Shown: piece by piece, positions 25,201 to 31,774 of the stretch | Numbering within the stretch: position 1 is the stretch's first letter | Layout of the letters: the number at the start of each line of letters is the position of its first letter | Assembly: GCA_017634595.1 (NCBI GenBank) | Contig: JAGBNC010000034.1 | Span: 1 to 33,345 of the forward strand | Reading direction: 5' to 3' | Length of the DNA: 33,345 bases | DNA from: Bacteroidales bacterium | Lineage (GTDB): Bacteria; Bacteroidota; Bacteroidia; Bacteroidales; UBA932 | The notes under the pieces: model-generated | The model's database searches: none | The model's input: only the letters and a program-made list of their open reading frames with translations | Told to the model about the DNA's origin: nothing | Position numbers and translations under genes: made by a program

Positions 25201-25434
25201 TGTGAATAGGATTCCGCTCTTTGCCAGGGCATCAATATTCGGGGTCTCAATGAGGGACTGCCCGTAGCAGCCAAGGTCTCCGTAACCGAGGTCGTCGAAT
25301 AGCAGGAATACAATGTTGGGGCGCTCCGGTATGCCGCGGGAGAGGACCGTGCTTTGAGATCCTGCCGCCCCGGCAGCCATGAGTGGAAGGACGGTCAAGC
25401 TTGCCGTCCCTAAGACAAAGGGTTTCATTGACAT
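22213..25434 (-). CDS. Bifunctional sulfatase / GH27 alpha-galactosidase fusion
   Basis: One uninterrupted frame encodes two complete enzymes. Numbering from the ATG at 25428, an N-terminal S1 sulfatase (about 36-525) shows metal ligands D45-D46 and D355-N356 and the maturation motif S85-A-P-S-R followed by ILTG, so it is a serine-type sulfatase needing conversion of serine to formylglycine. A putative Ig domain (about 585-668) leads into a GH27 alpha-galactosidase (about 669-1064) starting PPLGWNSWNCWG, with nucleophile D820 (LKYDWN) and acid/base D871 (RTTGDIRDTW). The signal peptide precedes residue 24. The start must be 25434 or 25428, because the promoter element at 25444-25451 lies over any earlier codon. 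The fusion implies a substrate carrying both sulfate and terminal alpha-galactose. It heads the SusCD locus. Confidence 0.93.
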   Translation of the reverse strand: MSMKPFVLGTASLTVLPLMAAGAAGSQSTVLSRGIPERPNIVFLLFDDLGYGDLGCYGQSLIETPNIDALAKSGILFTDMYTACPLSAPSRCSILTGLHSGHSQIRGNDERWPRPEGMVLKDADWYFDAIHDNPELEGQWPLAPGTPTIASMLHDAGYATAMIGKWGLGGPGSGSAPNDCGFDYFYGFNCQMLAHSYYPDYLWENGTKVYTRNSYMPVNRRLDPGADPLDPRSYDKFNQKDYSCDLMFDKLDKWITDNAGGPFFLMWTTTVPHSTVQAPEDEVMYYVDKLHEEKTPITDGGWYYPVLYPHSAYAAMITHIDTQLGKVVQKLKDLGIYDNTLIIISSDNGPAANSNSPGEYFNSGGPFKCRKGWGKSSLHEGGIRMPFIVSWGSRLKPGRSSYMGQFTDLMPTFAELSGASCPTTDGISFAPALKGKRQPRHQHLYWEFPGGKGWLAVREGYWKGLVKNVHNGNDSMELYDLQNDPRESTDVASLHPDIVKRMWEIIEAEHTEVSNHNPVFEIEIPSAGARTRLLVGTDMSVNFTDGTDTLHTPAEYGEDSTVVPDYSAYILTPKAPDTPRINGPKIYGARPKADFLYRIPATGVRPMTFSAKGLPRGLRLDPHKGIISGKASKKGSYNVTLTATNALGSDSRTLRIEIGDRIALTPPLGWNSWNCWGNSVSQELMLQSARIMDEKGLADYGWSYVNIDDGWQGVRGGKYNAIQPNKKFPDMKALADSLHARGLKFGIYSGPWCSTYASHIGSSCDNADGTYWWVEQGMTDEYFKLDRSKLDKEAIRNFGKYSFAGADARQWADWGVDYLKYDWNPNDEWWMRDMRQALDATGRDIVYSISNSARVTLGPVLLKYAECWRTTGDIRDTWESMSTIGFEGQDRWAGFRSPGHWPDADMLVLGKVGWGRKMHWTQLTPWEQYTHITLWSILASPMLLGCDMAMLDDFTLSLLCNSEVLDVNQDALGIQGVKFASGEGHATYVKPLEDGSLAVALFNLGEEECTLGFVPKKLGIFGEQTVRDLWRQKDVGKVGYKERWEVSVPAHGCAFYRLSPGHTDHKLEGFYRK

Positions 25435-25443
25435 AAGCGGAAT

Positions 25444-25451
25444 CAAAATTA
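25444..25451 (-). promoter_or_regulatory. -7 promoter element of the sulfatase/GH27 gene
   Basis: The minus strand reads TAATTTTG, a match to TAnnTTTG, 9 or 15 bases before the two candidate ATGs. It is the probable main promoter of the sugar-utilisation locus and rules out translation starting further upstream. Confidence 0.5.
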
Positions 25452-25492
25452 GTTATTTTGAAAAAAATATCCAAGTTGCATGTTTTTTGCTA

Positions 25493-25500
25493 TATATTTG
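25493..25500 (+). promoter_or_regulatory. -7 promoter element of the TlpA-like gene
   Basis: TATATTTG matches TAnnTTTG and ends four bases before the ATG at 25505, so the transcript would be leaderless or almost so. The -33 element is not clear. Confidence 0.5.
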
Positions 25501-25504
25501 TCCT

Positions 25505-25981
25505 ATGAAACGTTTATTCCTCATTATCGCAGCCGCCATTCTTAGCGTTGCGGCATGGTGTCAGACACCTCAGACAAGTGTGCTCAAGGTCCTTCCCAAA
25601 GGTGAATTCTCGCAGGAGAATGCTTCCTTCGGCGACTTTGTAGGCAAAGGCAATTATGCCCTCGTGGATTTCTGGGCCTCTTGGTGCGGTCCCTGCCGCA
25701 AGGAAACACCCAATGTGGTGGCGGTGTACGAAAAGTACAAGGACAAAGGTCTGGTGGTGCTCGGAGTGCCTGTAAATGACAAGCTTGACGATACCAAGAA
25801 GGCCATCGGCGAACTGGGCATCACTTATCCTCAGTTGCTTGATCCTTCGATGCAGCTGGCCCGGCAGTACGGCGTAAGGGCCATTCCTCATCTCGTCCTG
25901 CTTGGTCCTGACGGACGTCTGGTGGCTGAAGGTTTAAGGGGTTCCGCTATAGAAGAGGCTGTTGCTAAGGTGCTTAAGTGA
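25505..25981 (+). CDS. TlpA-like periplasmic thioredoxin-fold protein
   Basis: The 158-residue protein has a Sec signal peptide ([18 protein letters not shown]) and a thioredoxin fold with the active site W60-C61-G-P-C64 (WASWCGPC) and a cis-proline loop (VRAIPHLVL). It would act in the periplasm in disulfide reduction or as a TlpA/ResA-like redox protein. The ATG at 25505 is the first codon that gives a signal peptide. Its TGA shares one base with the ATG of the AraD-like gene, so the two are co-translated, an unusual pairing for which I know no functional reason. Confidence 0.9.
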   Translation: MKRLFLIIAAAILSVAAWCQTPQTSVLKVLPKGEFSQENASFGDFVGKGNYALVDFWASWCGPCRKETPNVVAVYEKYKDKGLVVLGVPVNDKLDDTKKAIGELGITYPQLLDPSMQLARQYGVRAIPHLVLLGPDGRLVAEGLRGSAIEEAVAKVLK

Positions 25982-26661
25982 TGACTGGACTTAAAAAGCA
26001 AGTACTTGAAGCCAATCTGGAGCTGGTGCGCCAGAGGCTGGTGATTTACACTTGGGGCAATGCTTCAGGTATTGACCGTGAGCGCGGGCTTGTGGTGATC
26101 AAGCCCAGCGGCGTGAGCTACGATACTTTGACCGAAGACGACATGGTGGTGCTGGATCTTGACGGGAAAGTCGTTGAGGGGCATCTCAAGCCTTCTTCCG
26201 ACACACCGACGCATCTTGCTCTCTACAAGGCTTTTCCGCAGATAGGAGGGATTGTCCATACTCATTCTACCTACGCCACTGCATGGGCACAGGCCGGAAA
26301 GGACCTTCCATGCCTTGGGACAACCCACGCCGACTATTTTCATGGCCCCGTGCCTTGTACGGAGAGTCTGAGCGCGGAGCAGGTCAGGGGACAGTATGAG
26401 CTGGAGACTGGTAATGCTATCATACGCCGATTCGAATCGCTGAATCCTCAGTTTACTCCCGGCGTCCTGGTCAAGAATCACGGTCCGTTTACTTGGGGGG
26501 CATCGCCGGCGCTGGCCGCTTATCATGCCAGAGTATTGGAAGAAGTGGCCCAGATGGCATTTCTGACCTTGCAGATCAACCCGTCAGCTACCGGGGATCC
26601 ACTGCTGGAAGAGAAGCATTTCTTCCGCAAGCACGGTCCGGGAGCAACCTACGGGCAATAA
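25981..26661 (+). CDS. araD: L-ribulose-5-phosphate 4-epimerase / class II aldolase family protein
   Basis: The 226-residue product matches AraD, a cytoplasmic zinc enzyme that interconverts L-ribulose 5-phosphate and D-xylulose 5-phosphate. Visible are the phosphate loop GNASG (26-30), [15 protein letters not shown], the zinc ligands H93 and H95 in VHTHS, H167 in KNHGPF, and D118 in THADYF. The related UlaF/SgbE enzymes of ascorbate metabolism share all of these. The ATG at 25981 overlaps the thioredoxin stop by one base; a GTG three bases earlier is less likely. No other arabinose genes are nearby, so the pathway is not certain. Confidence 0.9.
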   Translation: MTGLKKQVLEANLELVRQRLVIYTWGNASGIDRERGLVVIKPSGVSYDTLTEDDMVVLDLDGKVVEGHLKPSSDTPTHLALYKAFPQIGGIVHTHSTYATAWAQAGKDLPCLGTTHADYFHGPVPCTESLSAEQVRGQYELETGNAIIRRFESLNPQFTPGVLVKNHGPFTWGASPALAAYHARVLEEVAQMAFLTLQINPSATGDPLLEEKHFFRKHGPGATYGQ

Positions 26662-26761
26662 AAATCAGCAATTTCTTTAAAAATCGTAAAAATGTGACGA
26701 ACGGTGGGGTCTGAGGCATTGGAAATAGGCAGAAAAGCCTTTCCTTTGCTTCAAAAAAACT

Positions 26762-27955
26762 ATGAGAACCTCACCGTTACTTTTGCTGGCCCTTCTGTCA
26801 GCTTGTTCTATCCTCGAACCCGATTTGCCGATAGGACGTCCGCGTATCGTCGATGGCCCGGGTGGAAAAAGCCCGGACGCTGAAGATACCGTCCATGACG
26901 GGCATCGTGCCGATACGCTCTTCTATGTTTCTGCGGTAAGCTTCCCTGTCTCTTATGATTGGCGTAGGGACACATCGTTCGGCGCTACTGCATGTACGCT
27001 GAAGTTCTTCCGTGGGGCAGAGCCCTTGCTGTCTGTCGCCGCCGGTCCTTCCGAGCGCATCAGCCCTTCGCCTGACAGACATCATATCATAGGCGGACGC
27101 TTATATTCTCAATATCAAGATATTAAGGGCACTACCATCAAGTGCGGAGGCGCTGTGGCTGCCGAGTGGCCGGAGCCTGAGTATATTATAGGCCTGCTGC
27201 CCAAGGATGGAGCGTTATATACCATCGGCCGCAGTGCTTCTTCTTCCGGATTCACTTACAGGCGCGACGGTGAAGTCTTGCTCAAGGTAGACCGCGGGAC
27301 CGTATTCGGCGGCTTCGACAAGGATAGCTGCCCACCCACCGGTGCGCTCTATGAGGACGGAGGAGCAGTCTGTTTTGCGTACAAGACCGAGCTCAACGGT
27401 ATGCAGGCCGCTTATATCGTGCGTGACGGAGAAGCGGAGCTTCTGCTCTGCAAGGGTGATACGGAAATATTTGATGTTAAGTCACTAAAGGGCAAAGTCG
27501 TCATGTTTTACAACGAAAACGGGATTGCGCAGTTCATCTCCGGAGGCTGGGCAGTCAATATAAGACAGGGCGGAACCCTGCTCTGGGACGACGGCGAAGT
27601 GCTATGGTATGATGGCAGGCCCTGCGTGCTCGGGCATTTCCACAAGCCGGGTGAACCGGCCGAATTCGGCTTGGGCTGGACCAATACTGTAAAGCGTCTT
27701 TTCGACAAAGACGCCTTCGTTTACTATAGCGGCAATGCTGAAGAGCTGGTAGCCTTCGGCCAGCCTCGGAAGGGATGGGAGAACTATTATTTCTTCAACC
27801 GCCACTGCGCATGCCTTGTTGGTGAGGACCTTGCAGCCGTACTCACTCCGCGACTCGGCTCTGACGGAGACCCTTTCCTGACTTTCAAAGGCAGGAAAGT
27901 CAGTTACGGGCTCCATGGATTTCTGTCTGGTGTAGCCGTTGAAATAGTTGAATAA
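26762..27955 (+). CDS. Uncharacterised lipoprotein
   Basis: The 397-residue product has a short lipoprotein signal (MRTSPLLLLALLSAC, cysteine 15). The rest is beta-rich with repeated short blades containing aromatic and DG/GG turns (for example DGALYTIGRSAS, YEDGGAVCFAYKTELNG, LLWDDGEVLWYDG), suggesting a beta-propeller-like fold. I do not recognise a family. Residues 35-65 are polar and probably a linker to the membrane anchor. The gene follows araD after a 100-base gap and ends one base before the ComM start, so it may share a transcript with comM and tsaE. Function unknown. Confidence 0.75.
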   Translation: MRTSPLLLLALLSACSILEPDLPIGRPRIVDGPGGKSPDAEDTVHDGHRADTLFYVSAVSFPVSYDWRRDTSFGATACTLKFFRGAEPLLSVAAGPSERISPSPDRHHIIGGRLYSQYQDIKGTTIKCGGAVAAEWPEPEYIIGLLPKDGALYTIGRSASSSGFTYRRDGEVLLKVDRGTVFGGFDKDSCPPTGALYEDGGAVCFAYKTELNGMQAAYIVRDGEAELLLCKGDTEIFDVKSLKGKVVMFYNENGIAQFISGGWAVNIRQGGTLLWDDGEVLWYDGRPCVLGHFHKPGEPAEFGLGWTNTVKRLFDKDAFVYYSGNAEELVAFGQPRKGWENYYFFNRHCACLVGEDLAAVLTPRLGSDGDPFLTFKGRKVSYGLHGFLSGVAVEIVE

Positions 27956-27956
27956 T

Positions 27957-29522
27957 ATGCTGATACGTATAATTGGGGCTAAGTGCGTCGGAGTGGACGC
28001 CGTGCGCGTGACCGTTGAGGTCAGCATTGACCGGGGGATAGGAATTCATCTGGTCGGACTGGCAGATGTGGCTGTGAAGGAGAGTCTGTTGCGTACGACT
28101 ACAGCCCTGCAGGCCATTGGGTACCACATCCCTGGGATGAGAATGGTCATAAATCTTGCCCCTGCCGACCTTCACAAGAACGGAAGCGGGTACGACCTGC
28201 CGATAGCCATTGGAATCATCGCGGCGTCGGAGCAGAAGGAATTGCCGCTTGCCGGCCGTTTCTTGCTTATGGGGGAGCTCGGGCTTGACGGGAGCGTAAG
28301 GGATGTGCCCGGGGCTTTGCCTTTTGCTGAACTTGCTGCAAATGAGGGGCTTGATGGCGTGGTACTGCCCGAACAGTCGGCGTTGGAGGCTTCCGAGCTG
28401 CATAAGGGACTGGTTTACGGAGTGAGGACCCTTGACGACGTGGTGCGCATATTGTCCGGCGAGGACAGCGACGATCTCCTCATCAAGAACTCTATGCGAT
28501 ACTCAACGACTTGCGCAGCTGCTGCCGTGGGAGTGCCCGACTTTGCTGATATAATAGGGCAGGAGGGTGCCAAGAGAGGGATGGAGATCGCTGCTGCCGG
28601 AGGGCACAATATAGCTATGGTCGGACCTCCCGGCTCGGGGAAAAGCTCTCTTGCCAAGGCTTTGGCGGGTATTCTGCCTCCCATGACGAGGGAAGAGAGC
28701 CTCATGACGTCCAAGATATTCAGCATTGCCGGCAAGGGGAATCTGCGCTACGGCCTTATGGACTCCCGGCCGTTCAGGGCCCCTCATTATTCGGCATCGC
28801 TGGCGGCTATAATAGGAGGCGGGGCCGGGGACAATATCCTTCCCGGGGAGGTAAGCCTGGCCCACAATGGGGTGCTGTTCTGCGACGAGGCTGCGCAGAT
28901 GCCGCGTAGTGTCATCGAGGCGTTGCGAGGGCCTATGGAGGACAGGAAGGTGGTCATCTCCCGCCTTAAGGCCAAGGTGGAGTATCCGTCGTCGTTTATG
29001 CTGGTCCTGGCTTCGAATCCTTGTCCTTGCGGCTACTGGGGTGTAGGCGACCGGTGTACATGCACTCCCACGCAGCGGATGAACTACCTCTCCCGCTTAA
29101 GCGGCCCGATTATGGATCGTATTGATATACAGCTTCTTGTCTCGGGCATGTCGGCGGCGGAGCTGTCCCGCTCCCGCCTGCAAGGGGGTGTGTCCAAGCC
29201 TGAATCCAGCGCCGTGGTGGCCGCTCGCGTTGCCGAGGCGAGGGCGGCTCAGACAGAGCGATTCAAGGGTGCCGGCATATTTACCAATGCCGAGATGGAC
29301 AATAAACTCATCGAGCGCTTCTGCCCTCTGGATCATGACTGCCGTGAACTTCTGGTCTCGCTAATGGAGAGGCTTGGCCTTTCGATGCGAGCCTACTTCC
29401 GCATCATCAAGGTCGCGCGCACCATCGCAGACCTTGGCGGCAGCTCCGTCATTTTGCCGGAACACATTTCAGAGGCCGCGGCCTACCGCTTCCTCGATCG
29501 TGCTCCCGGCTCCTTCTGGTGA
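27957..29522 (+). CDS. comM: ComM/YifB family Mg-chelatase-like AAA+ ATPase
   Basis: ComM is a hexameric helicase that promotes branch migration when DNA is integrated during transformation; YifB is its general name. The 521-residue protein has the N-terminal ChlI-like domain (about 20-140, KNGSGYDLPIAIG), the AAA+ core with Walker A at 223-230 (GPPGSGKS) and Walker B at D310-E311, and the zinc-binding NPCPCGYWG...CTCTP segment in the C-terminal part. In Walker B the common VLFLDE reads VLFCDE, a mild oddity. I chose the ATG at 27957, one base after the TAA of the lipoprotein gene; a TTG at 27948 would overlap it. Confidence 0.92.
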   Translation: MLIRIIGAKCVGVDAVRVTVEVSIDRGIGIHLVGLADVAVKESLLRTTTALQAIGYHIPGMRMVINLAPADLHKNGSGYDLPIAIGIIAASEQKELPLAGRFLLMGELGLDGSVRDVPGALPFAELAANEGLDGVVLPEQSALEASELHKGLVYGVRTLDDVVRILSGEDSDDLLIKNSMRYSTTCAAAAVGVPDFADIIGQEGAKRGMEIAAAGGHNIAMVGPPGSGKSSLAKALAGILPPMTREESLMTSKIFSIAGKGNLRYGLMDSRPFRAPHYSASLAAIIGGGAGDNILPGEVSLAHNGVLFCDEAAQMPRSVIEALRGPMEDRKVVISRLKAKVEYPSSFMLVLASNPCPCGYWGVGDRCTCTPTQRMNYLSRLSGPIMDRIDIQLLVSGMSAAELSRSRLQGGVSKPESSAVVAARVAEARAAQTERFKGAGIFTNAEMDNKLIERFCPLDHDCRELLVSLMERLGLSMRAYFRIIKVARTIADLGGSSVILPEHISEAAAYRFLDRAPGSFW

Positions 29523-29552
29523 TTTGTTTTTAAAAGCGTTTTAGTATCTTTG
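29523..29552 (+). promoter_or_regulatory. Promoter of tsaE
   Basis: TTTG at 29523-29526, 18 bases, then TATCTTTG at 29545-29552. It begins directly after the comM stop, and its predicted start point is within a few bases of the tsaE ATG at 29560, so the mRNA is nearly leaderless. Confidence 0.6.
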
Positions 29553-29559
29553 TACACAA

Positions 29560-29985
29560 ATGCAGCACGAAATAATTATCAAGGATTTGGCTGATCTTGG
29601 CAGGGCGGCCGTCGAGTTCCTCAAAGAGATTGGAAATAATAAACTGATTGCCTTCTACGCTCCGATGGGGGCGGGCAAAACTACGTTTACTACGGCAATA
29701 TGCAAGTTGCTGGGTGTACGTGAAGACGCTGTCAGTTCGCCCACTTTCGCTATCGTCAACGAGTACAAGTCGGCCGATGGCGAGCCTGTATATCACTTTG
29801 ATTTTTATCGAATTACTAAGGAGGCGGAGGCCCTTGATATCGGTCTCTACGAATATCTTGACAGCGGCGCCCTGTGCCTTATGGAGTGGCCTGAAAACAT
29901 TGAGAGCCTCCTTCCTGAAGAGACTCTCAAAGTAAGTATTTCTGTTGGCCTTGACGGCTCCCGCACCGTGTCCTGGTCCGACTGA
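29560..29985 (+). CDS. tsaE: tRNA threonylcarbamoyladenosine biosynthesis ATPase TsaE
   Basis: TsaE is the ATPase that drives turnover of the TsaB-TsaD complex making t6A at position 37 of ANN-decoding tRNAs. The 141-residue product has the Walker A motif APMGAGKT (34-41), the switch region SSPTFAIVNEY, the HFDFYRI motif and LMEWPENI. Length is normal. It has its own promoter in the gap after comM. Its TGA at 29983-29985 is immediately followed by palindromic element B, which extends to the stop codon of the convergent sulfatase gene. Confidence 0.95.
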   Translation: MQHEIIIKDLADLGRAAVEFLKEIGNNKLIAFYAPMGAGKTTFTTAICKLLGVREDAVSSPTFAIVNEYKSADGEPVYHFDFYRITKEAEALDIGLYEYLDSGALCLMEWPENIESLLPEETLKVSISVGLDGSRTVSWSD

Positions 29986-30116
29986 CCCCTTCCCGGCGTC
30001 CGGCTGATTCTGTTGCTGGACCGTGCCACCCTCGGCACCGGAAGAGGGAGGGGCCCGCTTGCGGGAAGGGCCGCGAAGCGGCGTCCAGCAACAGAATCAG
30101 CCGGACGCGGGAGGGG
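29986..30116. repeat. Palindromic multi-hairpin element, copy B, filling the gap between convergent genes
   Basis: Perfect 26-bp outer arms (29996-30021 and 30083-30108) are extended by CCCC...CCC/GGG...GGGG pairing to 29986 and 30116. The inner hairpins are GTGCC/GGCAC (30023-30027/30034-30038), CCCGC/GCGGG with loop TT (30054-30058/30061-30065), and GCCGC/GCGGC with loop GAA (30070-30074/30078-30082). The purine run aagagggagggg is at 30042-30053. The element begins at the first base after the tsaE stop and ends at the last base before the sulfatase stop. Confidence 0.88.
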
Positions 30117-31658
30117 CTATTCGGCAGCTTCGGGGAAGTTGATGTCTATATTGAACTTTTCAATATCGAATACAGGCTTCTCGTGACTCTCACGCACCAC
30201 CTGCCACATCTGCTCCACAATCTCGGGGTGCTCTGCCGCAACATTCATACTCTCGCGCGGGTCGGAGACAATATTGTACAACTCCATCTTGTTGTTGCCT
30301 TTGGCCGCTTTCTGAAGCAGGCCCTTCCATTCGCCGATACGCACTGCCACCCAGCCCTTTGCTCCGGGGAACTCCCAGTAGAGGTAAGGATGCTCCTGCT
30401 GCTTCTTAGGCTGGCCGCATATAATGGGCGCGAATGAAATACCGTCATTCTCAGGGGCTTGGACACCGGCAAGCTCAGCAAAAGTAGGCATGAGGTCGGC
30501 AAAGTATGCGACGTGCGAACTCTTGGCGGCCTTAAGCTTGTCACCCCAGGCCAGTACGAACGGCATCCTAATGCCGCCCTCGTGCAGGGAACTCTTGCCC
30601 CATCCGGCAGCACAACTGAAGGGGCCGCCGCTCTGGAAGTATTCCATAGGGGAGTTGCCGTTGTGAGCAGGCCCGTTGTCCGAAGTGACGATGAAGATGG
30701 TATTATCCCAGATTCCGAGTTCCTTGAGTTTGGCCACAAGTTTGCCCACCTGGGTGTCGATATGGGTTACCATGGCGGCGTAAGTGGCAAGTGGATAGCG
30801 GTTTGGCAGATACATGCCGCCGTCGGTGCAAGGCTTTTCGTCGCCGAGCTTCTCCACGTAGTACATAACTTCATCCTTCGGAGCCTGTACTGCGCTGTGG
30901 GGCACGGTCGTAGTCCACATGGCAAAGAAGGGGCCGCCTGCGTTGTCGGTGATGAACTTCTCGAGCTTGTCGTACATAAGGTCGCAGCTGTAGTACTTGC
31001 CGCCGTAGCGGTCGTAGCTTGCGGGATCGAGAGGATCAAGCCCTTCGGGGAGCGGTTCTCCCTGCATGACGGTCTCGTTGCCAGTCTCTATCTTGACATC
31101 GTTCTCCCACAGGTGGGTGGGGTAGTAGGAGTGAGCAAGGGCTTGACAATTAAAGCCGTAGAAGTAGTCGAAGCCCATCTTGTTGGGCGTGGAGTCGCTG
31201 CTCGGGAAACCGAGGCCCCATTTGCCCACCATCGCGGTCTTGTAGCCCGCCTCCTGCATCATTTTGGCTATGGTCGGCGTGCCTGCGAGCATGGGGAACT
31301 GCCCTTCGTTGGTGTCGTCCAGGAACAATTCGTTCCACCCGCTGGCAGAATGCTGGGAGTGCTCTTCGTTGTGACGTATCTGGCTGTGTCCCATGTGTTT
31401 ACCTGTCATGATACAGCAGCGTGACGGAGCCGACAGGGGAGCTGCGGAGTACATGTCTGTAAAGAGTATGCCGTGGCTGGCCAGTGCATCGATGTTGGGG
31501 GTCTCAATCTTGGTCTGTCCATAGCAGCCCAGGTCGCCGTAGCCGAGGTCATCGAACATCAAATAGATGATATTTGGCTTTTCTGGAGCTTTGTTGGCGC
31601 CTGTGCATCCGCAGGCAGCAGCCGCAGCGGCCGCGAGCAATAGTTTGTTGGTCTTCAT
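30117..31658 (-). CDS. Serine-type S1 sulfatase, lipoprotein
   Basis: The 513-residue protein is a paralogue of the sulfatase half of the fusion at 22213-25434. It has a lipoprotein-type signal with cysteine 16 (AAAAACGCTG), metal ligands in YLMFDDLGYGDLGCYGQ and VTSDNGPAHNG, and the maturation motif S76-A-P-S-R followed by CIMTG, so formylglycine must be made from serine by an anaerobic radical-SAM maturase, which is not in the window. The domain arrangement ends after DINFPEAAE, without any GH27 part. It would remove sulfate esters from carbohydrates in the periplasm or at the surface. It is divergent from the symporter at 31775. The stop is TAG, directly next to palindromic element B. Confidence 0.95.
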   Translation of the reverse strand: MKTNKLLLAAAAAAACGCTGANKAPEKPNIIYLMFDDLGYGDLGCYGQTKIETPNIDALASHGILFTDMYSAAPLSAPSRCCIMTGKHMGHSQIRHNEEHSQHSASGWNELFLDDTNEGQFPMLAGTPTIAKMMQEAGYKTAMVGKWGLGFPSSDSTPNKMGFDYFYGFNCQALAHSYYPTHLWENDVKIETGNETVMQGEPLPEGLDPLDPASYDRYGGKYYSCDLMYDKLEKFITDNAGGPFFAMWTTTVPHSAVQAPKDEVMYYVEKLGDEKPCTDGGMYLPNRYPLATYAAMVTHIDTQVGKLVAKLKELGIWDNTIFIVTSDNGPAHNGNSPMEYFQSGGPFSCAAGWGKSSLHEGGIRMPFVLAWGDKLKAAKSSHVAYFADLMPTFAELAGVQAPENDGISFAPIICGQPKKQQEHPYLYWEFPGAKGWVAVRIGEWKGLLQKAAKGNNKMELYNIVSDPRESMNVAAEHPEIVEQMWQVVRESHEKPVFDIEKFNIDINFPEAAE

Positions 31659-31679
31659 CAGGATTTGTTTTAGCGGGGC

Positions 31680-31721
31680 AATAATCGTAATTATTTGTCA
31701 ATTCTGCAAATAATCGTTATT
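31680..31721. promoter_or_regulatory. Nested direct and inverted repeats between the sulfatase and symporter genes
   Basis: A 13-base unit (aataatcgtaatt at 31680, aataatcgttatt at 31709) is repeated with a 29-base offset. Nested in it is an inverted repeat, attatttg (31690-31697) and caaataat (31707-31714), whose left half contains the -33 TTTG of the symporter promoter. This is a plausible operator for joint control of both divergent genes. Confidence 0.45.
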
Positions 31722-31725
31722 TTTG
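31694..31725 (+). promoter_or_regulatory. Promoter of the sodium:solute symporter gene
   Basis: TTTG (31694-31697), 20 bases, then TATTTTTG (31718-31725), a full Bacteroidetes consensus match. Transcription would start near 31731 and leave a leader of about 45 bases. Confidence 0.75.
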
Positions 31726-31774
31726 TTTGCGGATGATAGAGCCCCCAGGGCTTTGAGATACACATTAAAGTTTT

